DNA of 18,253 bases from Cudoniella acicularis (GCA_013054445.1 JAAMPI010001171.1:1-18253), one strand, 5' to 3'. Positions 1-9,602 are shown, counted from the stretch's first letter. Made by a program: numbers and translations. The notes: generated by a model from the letters alone, not told the origin.

Positions 1-1
1 G

Positions 2-589
2 AGGTTGGAAAGGACGGCGGTTTATGTGGCGCCTTCTTGGTCATGGGCGTCGGTGAATGGTGCTGTGGAATTTATCGATGCGCACGAGAATTATCAGACG
101 CAGACTAAGGTTTCCTTGGTGGCTGGAGTTATTTTTGATGGGTTTCAGGTGAAGAATTCTGGGTTTGACGTTTTTGGGAGGATTGAGATCGCGTGGATTA
201 AAGTGAAGGCACCGATGGCTGCGCTTGAAAGAGTTGATGATGGGACTTTTGGGATTGCTGGTGTTGAGAGTTCTGAGAAGGTTGAGTTGAGCTTTGATAT
301 TGAAGATGAGGCTGTCGAAGATCTATCAGTGCTGTTTCTGCTGCGACGGTTGGATAATTCGATGGAGACTGCAATGATTCATGGCGGTTATGAGAAAGGG
401 GTGTTGGGTGTTATACTTTTTGGTTTAATCATACGTGCTGTTCCGCATTCATGGAAGGAGCCTCAAGGGCTTGAGGTTGAAGACAAAAGCCGTGTGTATG
501 AACGAATTGGGATGTTGAGGATTTTAACATTGGAAAGCAGAGAGAGCGAGTTTTGGGGAAAGGATGCTACGTCGATAGTTTTGGTCTAA
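2..589 (+). CDS. HET-domain (heterokaryon incompatibility) protein, C-terminal part
   Basis: The reading frame is open from the left edge and ends in TAA at 587-589, giving about 195 residues of the C-terminal part. The N-terminus and start codon lie outside the window. Near the start is YVAPSWSWASVNG, the motif that closes the conserved core of fungal HET-domain proteins (usually Y.APSWSWAS.DG). The rest is the usual variable tail, and it keeps the weak end motif about a new rank such as YERIGMLRI. HET proteins take part in non-self recognition and programmed cell death after hyphal fusion; that role is known for a few family members and is only inferred here. The gene runs toward the glucosyltransferase gene on the opposite strand, with about 320 bp between the two stops. 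No lesion is visible in this part. Confidence 0.85.
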   Translation, partial: RLERTAVYVAPSWSWASVNGAVEFIDAHENYQTQTKVSLVAGVIFDGFQVKNSGFDVFGRIEIAWIKVKAPMAALERVDDGTFGIAGVESSEKVELSFDIEDEAVEDLSVLFLLRRLDNSMETAMIHGGYEKGVLGVILFGLIIRAVPHSWKEPQGLEVEDKSRVYERIGMLRILTLESRESEFWGKDATSIVLV

Positions 590-910
590 AAAGGGGTGAG
601 AAGGGGGGCTCGCTTGATCCAGGGGCTACTCACTAAAAATACAGTGTGCAGTTCCGTGAAGCTGCTGGGTCCTAGTGTGCATTGCCCCGAAATCTAGCGA
701 GGGCTTGTGCGCATATTTTCTAGTGGTCCTTTTCTCGTGATAAATAACAATTCAATTTTGAGTATTTCAATGTCAAGAGAAGTTATGAGATTTATTTAGG
801 GTATATAGCGGAGGCAGATAATGACTATGCGCACGTGTAGGTAGTGAGTGGTTTTACTCGTGTAAATAATGAGGCGATGCTCCTCGGTCTAAATACTCCT
901 TTACTCCATC
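590..910. other. convergent intergenic region, no gene seen
   Basis: This 321-bp spacer separates the stop codons of two convergent genes, so it should hold both 3' UTRs and polyadenylation sites. I see no open frame, inverted repeat or RNA gene that I could support. Confidence 0.6.
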
Positions 911-3469
911 CTATGCCTCACTTGACGTACTCGGCGCAATGGAAACATCGCCGCGACCACTCGCCGCATCCGTGTAACTCGTCATTATCGAGGCACTCGC
1001 TGAACTCGTAGTCGACGAAAGCATCAAAGGTCGTGTCGTTGAGCTTGAACCTGAACTCAGCGTACTGGTTCCGGTCTTCACCTGCTTCAGTTCCGGCGCC
1101 AATTCTTGCCACCTCCTCAACACATCAAGACGCTCCTCTTCCGTCGATATCTTAACCTCTTCGAATCCGTTTGCAAAATGTGCCGCGAAGATGAAAGCCA
1201 GAGTGTCTGATCCCATCCGTTTCTTAATTGACTTGTAGATCGCACGAAGACCGTACGCCTTCCCGTTTATCACCAGCCCTTTCTGACGAAAGAGAAGGTG
1301 GCCAACGCCTTTCCCCATGCCTTTGCCAAAACCACGCCAACCGTCTGCCCTGGCGCCTTTGTACGGCTCGTACACGACGCCTGCCCAAGCTTTTCCAACA
1401 TTGACGGGCCAGTGTATAATGCCGGAGGCGAAAGATCCCACGGTGCTGAGTATGGGGTTGGGTCCGCTTAAATTAGAGACCATGACATTCTCTTCCACGG
1501 GATACTCGCATGGACGATACAACTTCAGCTGATTGAGGTCCAGGAGACCCTCATTCCCCAGTACCGTTGCCGCAAAGGCACTCAGTCTAACACCTCCTCC
1601 CTTAGTACTGACTTGCCAGACCGCGACGCGGCTCGGCGCCATCAAACACCGCATTCTATTCATGTTTAGGTGCGCATGGAAGCTTGCTGCGCCGGCTTCA
1701 CACCCTCTTTCCTCACGGATGCGCTCTCCAAGCTCTTTTGCCCGTTCTAGAGTCTCTGGCTTAAGCGCCTCGAGGATTCCACCCGCAAGTCGCTCAGCTG
1801 TAAGCTCCTTGAATGGGATTGGGGAAGGCCCAGCGCCAGCGCGAGCAACCATGGAACCCCAGAATGGCTGGTCGCCAAAGAAAGGCACAATAACAGTTGG
1901 TCTTCCAAGTGAGATTCCTGCCGACATCGTCCCTGCACCCCCATGGTGGACAACACAAGAAACATGTTGGAAAAGCCAGTCATGTGGACAATTGCCGAGC
2001 ATGAAGACCCCATCAGGTTTCTCTAGCTCATCGCCACCGAAGCCTCCCCAGCCTTTGGATACCAAAGCTCTCTGCCCAGTCTTTTTGACGGCCTCGAAAA
2101 TGAGCTTGGTCATGGCATTTGGGTCCTCGACGACGATTGAGCCGAAGCCAATGTAGACGGGCGGTGAACCAGCGGCCAGAAATTCAGCGAGCTCGGCATC
2201 GGGTTGGTAGTTGGATGCGAGAGAGAGGAAGTAGAAGCCTGAGATTGAGATATGACTACCCCAATCTTTGGGCTTTGGAATCAAAGCTGGCGACCTATAG
2301 GGCATGTTAGGTTAGGAGGTGCCTCCTTCCCCTAGATCGGAAATACACCCAAGAATAAAGTATATAAAAGGGATGTCTCACCAACAATATGTATATGGTA
2401 TTCGCAACCGGTGGAGCATGCTGGTCGCGGCCGCCTGGGTGAGTAATTCAAGACCTAGAGTCTCCTTTCTGAATTTGTTGATAAGATCACCAAGTCCTTG
2501 CCAGGTCATCATGTCGACAAGTGTGTAGCTCAATTCGTTCGTCATGCTTCCGCTGGCATTAGAGGATTGGATATTCGCAATAGGATGTGGGAAATCGTAG
2601 GTTGGGGACCAAGGCATGCTATAACCACATCAGTTAATACCACCACTAGATAGGGAAGAGGTCAGGACTTGCGTGAACATTAGATGCAAAGGGATTCCCA
2701 GCTTTTGGGCACAATGGATATGCGCAAAACTTGGCGGATTCGCAATAATTGCATTCGCGATAAAAGGTCGAACTTCGGGCTCGTTGCTTGTATCTTCGTC
2801 GTCCTTGATTTCACTGGCATCAGCACAAGATCTCCAGCAACCCTGAAGAATCTCCGCCATGCCTTTGCGCCGCTTGCCCACATCGCCAGCTTTTATTGAC
2901 TTCATGCTTGGGATCAAAGACGGATTGTTGACCATAAAGGCCATCAATTCGGCTGGATCGCCCCCGATCTCGAAGAATTCCAAGCCATTTTCCTCGACAA
3001 ACTTCTTGAACGTTCCATGTGTGGCCAGGCGGATCCGATGCCCATAGCTATTCTTTAGCTCACGGCCGAGCGCGACAAATGGTTGTACATCTCCCCGCGA
3101 GCCCACCACATGTATGACAATATTGAGGGGAGGTGGAGGGAGGGTCGCTTTGTTTTCGAGAAATGAAGATGTGGAGGTGTGTCCCGAGACCTCCTGTCGC
3201 AATGCCAATTGGATTTGCTCGATTTGATTTGCAAGTTGCGCGTCCGTCTCATCAATACGAATATCGACGCGTCCGTCATCTGTTCTCCTAGTCAGTTCGA
3301 GTTGCAATGAGGAATTTGAGTGTCTGGTTTCACCTCTGATTTGGGTATGGGCGTCAAGCCCGTTTTCATGAATGTCGAGCGTGCCCGTTGCAGCACTGTA
3401 GCTTTGCGGAGCGTCATCGTTCATTTGTTGGTTTGCTTCGATAGGGAGGGGAGGCGCTTTCGAAGCCAT
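911..3469 (-). CDS. sterol 3-beta-glucosyltransferase-like UDP-glycosyltransferase (UGT80/GT1 type)
   Basis: Three exons on the minus strand: 3469-2673, 2618-2382 and 2294-911, encoding 805 residues. The enzyme should transfer glucose from UDP-glucose to a sterol or similar lipid. After about 114 low-complexity residues comes the N-terminal motif VIHVVGSRGDVQPFVALG (about 118-135). Exon 2 gives MPWSPTYDFPHPIANIQ, and exon 3 starts TYCWSPALIPKPKDWG. The donor-binding signature is HHGGAGTMSAG (461-471) followed by VPFFGDQPFWG (481-491). These are family hallmarks, though I see no PH/GRAM domains as in the long ATG26 type. Intron 2 (2381-2295) is GT-AG. Intron 1 (2672-2619) uses a GCAAGT donor; only this join gives the family sequence LMFTMPWSPT. 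The start MASKAPP was chosen as the ATG nearest the conserved part; an in-frame ATG at 3544 is possible. No lesion is seen. The exact acceptor is unknown. Confidence 0.9.
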
Positions 3470-3793
3470 GGAGACTTTGAATTTGTTCGATGCTCTGCAT
3501 ATTGATGTATTGAGGGGCATGAAATAAGGTAGGTTGCTGCACATACATTATCACGGACCCCACCTCGACTGTGCCGCTGGCTAGCAGGTATCCCCTTCAG
3601 GGTACCAAGAAGCATCAAAATTTGACAAACTTGTTAGTTTCTATTGTCCGTGGTGTTAGCTGTGAAGATAAACAATCAATAGGCTCAATAAACCGTAAGC
3701 AGTACATATATTGCCAGTGTTTAAAAGGTATATAAATTCCCTAACTGAGATGATGCTATATGCGTAAGTATCAGCACGACTATAGGTAGGCTC
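3470..3793. promoter_or_regulatory. 5' flank of the glucosyltransferase gene
   Basis: This stretch lies upstream of the minus-strand glucosyltransferase and should contain its 5' UTR and core promoter. A TATA-like stretch (tttatatacc on the minus strand) is near 3727-3737. An in-frame ATG at 3544 could extend the protein by 25 residues. No other element is evident. Confidence 0.3.
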
Positions 3794-3800
3794 TATGTTA

Positions 3801-3818
3801 ACGGAAAAAGCGGCGGAT
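3801..3818 (+). repeat. left terminal inverted repeat of the 3.8-kb MITE
   Basis: This 18-bp arm, acggaaaaagcggcggat, pairs perfectly with 4002-4019. Confidence 0.75.
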
Positions 3819-4001
3819 CTTGGCGCCCATGTCCACTACCAAGATCTGGACTTTACAGCCACAGGAAAAATCGCAAAAATACAGAAAAATTTTAAAACAA
3901 GTTTTTAGAGCCTAATTAATGCGTAGAGTCAATATTATATATTTTGAATAATGCGTTGTGGCTTTATTTCAACATTTGCGACCGTGTTTGAGGGCACTAC
4001 A

Positions 4002-4019
4002 ATCCGCCGCTTTTTCCGT
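4002..4019 (-). repeat. right terminal inverted repeat of the 3.8-kb MITE
   Basis: This 18-bp arm, atccgccgctttttccgt, is the exact reverse complement of 3801-3818. Confidence 0.75.
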
Positions 4020-4218
4020 CGATATAGTAGGTCGCACGTGCCATGCCACCCCTAACTGCGTCCGGTAGATTACGGACTTAGTCAATCCGCGCTTAAACTC
4101 TTCGAATATCAAATTCTCCTGTCCCTTAGACACATTATCAGACCGGCAATTTCCGCTTCATTCTTTGTCTCATATTAATTCGCGTTTTGACCGGCGGACC
4201 CGTGAGGATTGAGTAGAT

Positions 4219-4538
4219 AAGGGATATTAAATTTGTAATTATATTTTCAAATAATAATGCAATATGCATACCTTTTAGGTAGGGTTTGTTTTTGATCTAT
4301 GCACTTATATATGTAATTTATATTTTTCTGGGTAAAAAGGAGTTAATGCGCCAAACATAGAGATTCTTGTGTATTTTGTCTCCTTTGAAGTGGAAATTAC
4401 GATATTTTGTAGTAAAACCCCTATTTTACTCCTACATTTACAGCCTAGGTGATATCATATAAAGTATAACGATCTATTTGGTATTAAATTAGAAATTATT
4501 GTAATTAATACTGCTATTATAGAATATTTACACCCCTA
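4219..4538. mobile_element. hAT-like MITE with 8-bp target-site duplication
   Basis: An identical 8-mer, GAGTAGAT, stands at 4211-4218 and at 4539-4546. Between them lies a 320-bp, very AT-rich segment. Its left end reads aagggatattaaat and its right end, reverse-complemented, reads taggggtgtaaat. These match at the AGGG.T.T...A positions, and several mismatches are G-to-A type, as RIP would produce. An 8-bp target duplication with a short TAGGGGTGTAAA-like terminal repeat is the pattern of hAT elements. There is no coding capacity, so this would be a non-autonomous copy. The duplication is seen directly; the hAT assignment is inference from its length and the terminal sequence. Confidence 0.6.
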
Positions 4539-4559
4539 GAGTAGATACCCCACGGCTGA

Positions 4560-4589
4560 CGAATCTCGCTGACTCAGTCAGTGAATTCG
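4560..4589. repeat. 30-bp near-palindrome centred on TGACTCA
   Basis: The 30 bases form an imperfect palindrome: a CGAAT.TC.CTGACT arm on each side of a central TGACTCAGTCA, with one gap and a few mismatches. TGACTCA is the core site of bZIP factors of the Gcn4/CpcA/AP-1 family. It could be a binding site, a hairpin, or the remnant of a small inverted-repeat element next to the hAT-like MITE. Nothing in the sequence decides between these. Confidence 0.35.
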
Positions 4590-5598
4590 TTCATGATTCA
4601 CTTGAGACCGCGTTCAAATAATTCCAATTGCCGAACACGCGGGGGGGTTTCCAATTTCCCTTTTCTTTTTCTGTCTTCCAGTTGACATAGGGGAGGACCC
4701 CAAAACACCCATTTATCCATGATTGGTTATAGAATACTAAGGCCAAAGCGACTTTCATAAAAGCGCTTTTGGAGATACGTCTATGTTGTGAAATTCTATC
4801 GACAGCCCAAACCAATCTTTTGTTTCCGGAATTGAAAACCCAAAACGCTAACTGGTTAATTGTCTAGCCGGCAAGTTTTTCACCTACAAGACGGCACAGG
4901 CTTCAGTTTGCAACTAGGATCCGGTATCGCAGGAGTGTTATAGTGCCGAAATTACCGGTGTGGGTATCCTGCTGGGCGATGAGTGTGGTCTGACAAGCTC
5001 TGGATACGTTATAATTCTTTCAGAGGAGAAATTGTATGGGAGCGATGAGGCTGAGATCCCACAGTGTGGTTTACCAATGCTTTAGGTTTGAATGCGGGAG
5101 GTGTTGAGAGGAAGTTGGTGGCTCTAGGGAGAAGAAATGGAAATAATGTTGCTTTGGTCGTTTTGGTGGTTTGTGGACTTTCGATAGTAGTGGGATTGGG
5201 GTTCAGTTCCTTGCTTGTCACCTGTTTCTTTTCTCGGGAATGAGATGGTTTTTTTAAGGACAAGTGATTTGCTGTACTAAATCAAAAGTGCTGAAAATAG
5301 CCGCAGATCTGTCATTCGAAATTTGTTGAAGCATGACAATTTGGCGCCTTTCTCGTTATTCCAACCAAATCGACCAGTACTCCTTGAGATCTAGCTAGAC
5401 AATTTTTAGAAATCTAAGACTCGTGCATGTTAGACAGAAGTAGTTAAGAAAAAGTGAAGTGTGCTCAGATAGTCACATGGGGGAAACACGTGATCATGGA
5501 GGCCCCCTACCGTAAGCGAGCCAGCGATAAATTTAGGCGAATTTGAGACAACTTGCATCCTCATTTTTCAGCTCTCCAATTCCCTCCCGTTTGCGATC
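4590..5598. other. long intergenic region and 5' flank of the 2EXR gene
   Basis: About 1 kb without a supported gene. Short open frames on the minus strand at 4591-4815 and 5009-5263 show no family motif or splice context. A CACGTG hexamer (bHLH/bZIP-type site) lies at 5487-5492, about 107 bp upstream of the ATG at 5599. A pyrimidine-rich stretch (ctctccaattccctcccg) just before the ATG is typical of fungal 5' leaders. Confidence 0.4.
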
Positions 5599-6952
5599 AT
5601 GGCTACAGTTTCCGAACTCGATACAATCAATCTGCACCCGATAAAAGGGCTAAGATTAAATTTTATTCGCGTCTTTGAATCAATACGTAAAGATCTCCGT
5701 GTTAAACGTATTGCGTTATCGCCCAACACTGTCCACCTCGTCTTCGCGGCAGCTCCCGCTGGAGGTATGGATGGTTCCATGCCCCGGGAGTGTTACTAAT
5801 GCTCTGTACATAGTTATCAACACTCTTTTGCTAGACCTTATCCACACTCTACTAGACCAATCAGCGGCTTATGTTCTTCGTTCGCGAATAGCTGATTCAG
5901 CCTTAACCAAATTAACTGGCGACCTTCGGATCTTCCATCGTCGCCTGATGTCAAACCAATTCGACTCGGGACTAGCAGCCGCTCTGGTGCAACAAATTGT
6001 TTACGGTGAAGCTCATACGCCAGGGTGGAATGATGCCGACGTTTGGTATGAGATCTTCCAGCTCCTTCCTAGGATGGTTGCTGCCAAACCTCTCACTGGT
6101 TCAGAGATCGCAATTCTCAATGAATGGTCACTCCCACCCATCCCGGCTTCGAAGGGTGGGATTAAACAGATTCGGTCATCAAATGACAAAGCGGACCCGC
6201 AAATCGATGATCGGGAGACATCTTCGCATAAGTCGCCCTTCAACTTTCTCCCTCTCGAACTCAGAAACAAGATATGGCGAAAAGCACTCTCGAATCGCAA
6301 TTCTATCATTGAGTTGCGCTTCATCAACAGAGTAGTTGTTCCCGCATCTGGTCTCCCGGCAGTCTTTCACGTCAACCGCGAGTCACGCGTAGAAGCCATC
6401 CGGACCTCTCACAGCTTATGTTTCTTCAAAAACCGGCCAGCAATACAGAATCAAATGCATATCCTACCCGAGCGCGATATCCTATACCTGAACTCTCACT
6501 ACAGCGAATTAGATGACGAAGAAGATGCTGATATACATCAAGACGACGAAACTTTAGCCCTCTCACTACTGGCAATCTCTCTCTCCGACAGGCACAGAGC
6601 CAAGATCCAATATTTAGCCATCAACATGTGGGAGGGCTTTCAACTCGAAGCACCCGAGCGGTTCATCACAGAACTCGCTCGTTTCACGGGCTTACGGACT
6701 TTAATTATTGTTCTGAAACCTCCTATGAAGGAAAATAAACCAATTGTTAGGAAGCAAGCGTTTGTTTTCCCAACTTGGGAGTCAGGGGGACAGGAGGCTC
6801 GCGCTATGGTGAATCATCTTTACGAGGTCTTCTGTGATGCGAAGGAAAGGTTGCCTCAGTGGGTCGAGCCTGCTTTCGATGTGGTTTACCTTGAGGAGGA
6901 TCAGAATAATGACGCTGATCGTTGGACTCTAGAGGCCGCGGGGTTAACTTGA
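5599..6952 (+). CDS. 2EXR-domain protein of unknown function
   Basis: Two exons, 5599-5764 and 5814-6952, encode 434 residues. The 49-nt intron has a GTATGG donor, a TACTAAT branch-like sequence and a TACATAG acceptor. Splicing joins AAAPAG to VINTLLLDLIHTLL and removes a stop at 5797-5799. Residues about 196-310 carry the 2EXR pattern: FNFLPLELRNKIWRKAL, then PAVFHVNRESRVEA, then DILYLNSHYSEL. An acidic stretch (DDEEDADIHQDDE) interrupts the domain. The first 190 residues are helical-looking and I do not recognise them. 2EXR proteins are abundant in filamentous ascomycetes; their biochemical function is not established, although the start resembles an F-box helix. The chosen ATG begins MATVSELD and gives the longest spliced frame. 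It is transcribed away from the glucosyltransferase gene, about 2.1 kb off. No lesion is seen. Confidence 0.82.
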
Positions 6953-7120
6953 GTACATACCGGTACGCTAATCCTTGGTTCTTTGGGTGACTAGCTGACT
7001 GTTTAACTGCGCTGTGATGATTTATATACCCTGACGTGCATTCGATTGATGACGAACGATACTTGGTAAATTCAAAACACTATTAATTATCAAGAATTCT
7101 ACTTTCTCTCTCCATCACTT
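6953..7120. other. 3' flank of the 2EXR gene
   Basis: Short AT-rich spacer after the 2EXR stop codon, ending in a pyrimidine-rich stretch. It probably holds the 3' UTR; no other feature was seen. Confidence 0.4.
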
Positions 7121-7383
7121 TCACCTTTCCCCCTTTTTCCCCACACTTCCAGGAGAGACACTCTCCAGTATCTCGAACCCCAGGTTAACCTTGCTCATCC
7201 TATTAACAACACACTCTACAAAATCATGCCTATACGCCAAATCGACCGTTTCCTTAACAGTCCCTGTATATTGCACAGCTATCAGTCAAATTTCATTTTC
7301 ACTTAGTTGTCTTCGCCCTTTAGAGAATCACTCACTTGACACAGCACGGCCGTCCAGACATTACACAAGTTCTTCTGGGTTAC
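7121..7383 (-). pseudogene. possible gene remnant with an intron, unrecognised
   Basis: On the minus strand, two open stretches (7383-7336 and 7278-7121) can be joined by a 57-nt intron with a perfect GTGAGT donor and a TTGACTGATAG end. The join reads CLDGRAVSTVQYTGTVKETV and continues into DLAYRHDFVECVVNRMSKVN before a TGA at 7123-7121. The composition looks protein-coding rather than AT-rich filler. Upstream, the same frame meets TAA directly after NPEELV; CAA-to-TAA is a RIP-type change. No start codon or further convincing exon was found toward 7700. I do not recognise the family. It could be the degraded 3' end of a gene cut off by the neighbouring transposons, or a chance open frame with chance splice sites. 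Confidence 0.25.
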
Positions 7384-7969
7384 CTGTACATATGCAAGAG
7401 AAAACATGTAATGCGTAAATCCATGTACAGTACATGTAACCCACGAATTTCTTTAGGCCAATAAATGAACACTACAGCTGCAGAAATTCAAATCTGACTC
7501 AGCAACGCTCCTTTCGCTATCCTAACTGTAGCTGTTGGTAATAGTCATTTTCGAACGGTTCAAAATATGTCCAGTGTTGAATAACACATTTTTTCTGAAG
7601 TCTATATCATATGAACGGTATTCATGACTCCCATGCACTTGTGGTAACACAAACCAACCGGCAAAGACTACCTTCGGAACCAGTAACCCTTCACCAGTAA
7701 CGACTCACAACAGTTCATTTCCCGCCCCTCTGCCGACCCAAAATCACCTCAACTTCCACTGTGACAGAGGTCTTCTGTAGTACGGGGGATCGGAGTAGTA
7801 CAGCTGCACCGCATAAGTCTGAGCTACTTCAGCGAAAACGCGTAAAAAGCGCGTTTCGCGTCTCCTACCTTCTTACTTCTACACACTAAAATGTTACCTT
7901 TGCGTATTTCTCTTGGTTCGATCTCTGGGAATCGTTAATTCAATGAGGAACTCTCTCCATTTCAGCACG
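7384..7969. other. intergenic region, no gene seen
   Basis: No supported coding region. A self-complementary GC-rich patch (aaaacgcgtaaaaagcgcgtttcgcg) near 7836-7862 stands out from the AT-rich surroundings and may be the edge of the following transposon relic, but no matching arm was found. A GGTTCGAT box near 7915 has no tRNA-like stems around it. Confidence 0.3.
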
Positions 7970-8884
7970 GAATAGCTATTAGCATAAAGCTAAAGGGCGT
8001 TAAAAACTTAGAAATCGAAGTCGACCTTAATTGCTCCCGCGGGGCCCTACGTAGCACCTTCTCCCTCTCTTAATTGCGCGAGTAGGGCAAGTCCTTATTA
8101 CAAACCGGTATAAAGAAATGCTATACCGATACCGACGAACGAAACCTATTACGACACGTACGGAACAGCCTAAAGGATTCATACCTATAGGTTAAAAGGG
8201 CCTATACTATTAAGCGGATCTTAGTAAAGTATAGTATATATAATTAGGTAACTAGGAGGCGCCCGTTTCTTATACCTAAGAACTCGGCTAATCGGCTTAC
8301 TTAATGCCTCTTATATAAATATATAACCGAAGAGGAGTAGGGTATATATAGATATATAGAGTAACGAGTGTTTAGTCGAGCGAGGAAAAGGTAAAAAGAT
8401 TATAGTCTAAGGGTACTTCTAAGACCTTATATATACTAGTTTATATATTATAAACCGAGATTTCGAGTCGAAGAAGTATAGGTATTCCGCTAACTCTTAT
8501 TTAGAGGTTCTAAACGTAGAAGTCCTCCCTACGAACGAAGGTTTAGACCTAGGGTATATCTTTATATAGGATAACGCTTTAATCTACTAAGTAATCAAGG
8601 TCTAGGAGTAGTTTACGAGACACGGGATCCTAATAACCATAAACTAGCCTCCGTACTCCCCTGATCTGAACCTGATCGAGTACATCTGGTAGGAGCTAAA
8701 GAAACGGGTATATAAGATGTTCCCTGATATTATAGCCGAAACTAGCTAGTCAGAACATATAACGCAGAGGATAGAGAGTGCCCTACAGGCTACCTGGGAT
8801 TCGATTCTATAGGAAACCTTTAATAATTTAGGCCGGAGTATAAAGCATAGGATTAAGGCGTATATGACTATAGATAAGTAGTAG
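7970..8884 (+). mobile_element. Tc1/mariner-type transposase relic, RIP-like decay
   Basis: A ruined transposase frame can be followed for about 900 bp. From about 8017 the first part reads ERNLLRHVRNSLKDSYL, then TIKRILVKYSIYN, then RRRPFLIPKNSANRL, matching the helix-turn-helix half of Tc1-like transposases. After a one-base shift near 8341 it reads SNECLVERGKGKK, then FI*DNA at about 8564-8578, and PPYSPDLNLIEYIW*ELKKR at about 8648-8710. These correspond to the W-SDE, QDNA and SPDLNPIE-W blocks that carry the catalytic acidic residues. The expected first Asp reads Asn (AAC, 8363-8365). The DNA and IE blocks are 35 residues apart. At least ten in-frame TAG/TAA codons stand mostly where Trp or Gln is expected, the G:C-to-A:T signature of RIP. 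The element is non-functional; its terminal repeats were not found. Confidence 0.82.
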
Positions 8885-9046
8885 ACTAAATATTAAGGCT
8901 GGTTTTAGTCGTAATTTTATAATTTTTATATATTTAGAAAGAGGAGATTATAGCCATTAAATTAATCTAATCATATTGTTTTTACGTCTTTTTGTTATTG
9001 AGTTATAAAGAATTTAAAAAGTAGTAAAATACTAGGTGCGGGGTCG
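8885..9046. other. AT-rich flank of the transposase relic
   Basis: Very AT-rich, non-coding, and probably the decayed right end of the Tc1/mariner relic. No inverted repeat partner was identified. Confidence 0.35.
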
Positions 9047-9049
9047 TAA

Positions 9050-9602
9050 CGAGCCCGGGAGCAGAAGTCTGTGCTTTACGAGCCTGGCTGCAGAAGTCTG
9101 TATCTTATAGGGCATTTTACTAGTAAATCGAAAATCGAAAATCGAAAAACTTTTAAAAACATAGTTAATAGATAGTATCTTTGCCTTCTAAAACTCGCGA
9201 TTATTAATATCATGAACTATAATTATTTATAGCTAATTTATAATTTTAAAGTGATCGTGATAAGTCTAGCTTTAGAAGCCTAAAGGTAGGGTCGCGAAGC
9301 CTGAAAATCGCTTAAAAATGCCCTGTAAGATACAGGCTTATGACCCCGGGCTCGTTACAGGGCATTTTACTAGTAAACGAAAAATAAAAAATTACAAATT
9401 TTAAAAAGCTAGTGACAATAAAGTACCTTTGCCTTTAATAGCTCGCGATTATATAGATTCTATATTATAATTATTTCTAGTTATTTTATAACATTCAAGT
9501 GATCGTGACAACTTTGGTTTTAAGCAGCCTGAAGGCAGGGTCGCGAAGCCTGAAAATTACTAATTTAGCCCTGAAAAGCACAGACTTTCGGGTGTGGGCT
9601 CG
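9050..9602. mobile_element. outer MITE (copy A), interrupted by copy B
   Basis: The left end reads cgagcccgggagcagaagtc, continues tgtgct, and after the inserted copy resumes cagggcattttactagta. The right end, reverse-complemented, reads cgagcccacacccgaaagtc followed by tgtgcttttcagggc. The arms pair over about 40 bp with a variable patch after CGAGCCC. TAA flanks both ends (9047-9049 and 9603-9605). Without the insertion the element is about 274 bp, nearly the length of copy B. A 3-bp TAA/TTA target duplication is the habit of PIF/Harbinger elements, so a Tourist-like MITE is the best guess. There is no coding capacity. Copy A is about 330 bp upstream of the TRI12-type MFS start, so it could affect that promoter. 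Confidence 0.75.
9079..9354. mobile_element. inner MITE (copy B), inserted into copy A
   Basis: The left end reads cgagcctggctgcagaagtc followed by tgtatcttatagggcatttt. The right end, reverse-complemented, reads cgagcccggggtcataagcc followed by tgtatcttacagggcattt. The 276-bp element is flanked by TTA on both sides (9076-9078 and 9355-9357). Removing it with one TTA restores the copy A sequence tgctttacaggg, which aligns base for base with tatcttataggg in B. The interiors are clearly related: both contain tagtaaa near the left arm, ctttgcctt...ctcgcgatta, gtgatcgtga and gggtcgcgaagcctgaaaat. B is therefore a later insertion of the same family. Confidence 0.78.

Larger units (their letters stand above)
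3796..4024. mobile_element. MITE-like element with 18-bp perfect terminal inverted repeats
   Basis: The sequence acggaaaaagcggcggat at 3801-3818 is exactly reverse-complemented at 4002-4019. Weaker pairing continues on both sides (ttggcgccc against gtagtgccc inward, ctatgtta against ctatatcg outward). If the outer pairing is included, the element is about 229 bp and flanked by TA on both sides (3794-3795 and 4025-4026), as expected for Tc1/mariner-type insertions. The interior is AT-rich and has no coding capacity, so it would be non-autonomous. It sits about 330 bp upstream of the glucosyltransferase start. The inverted repeats are seen directly; the superfamily is inferred only from the TA flanks. 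Confidence 0.6.

Noticed and set aside
1533..2156. Long plus-strand open frame (207 residues) opposite the glucosyltransferase
   Set aside because: It is antisense to exon 3, which carries the clear HHGGAGT donor-binding signature; the plus-strand product has no motif.
4591..5263. Minus-strand open frames at 4591-4815 and 5009-5263
   Set aside because: Short, no recognisable domain, and no splice partners found; likely chance frames in a promoter region.
7905..7935. Possible tRNA B-box (GGTTCGAT)
   Set aside because: No T-stem, acceptor stem or anticodon arm can be built around it.
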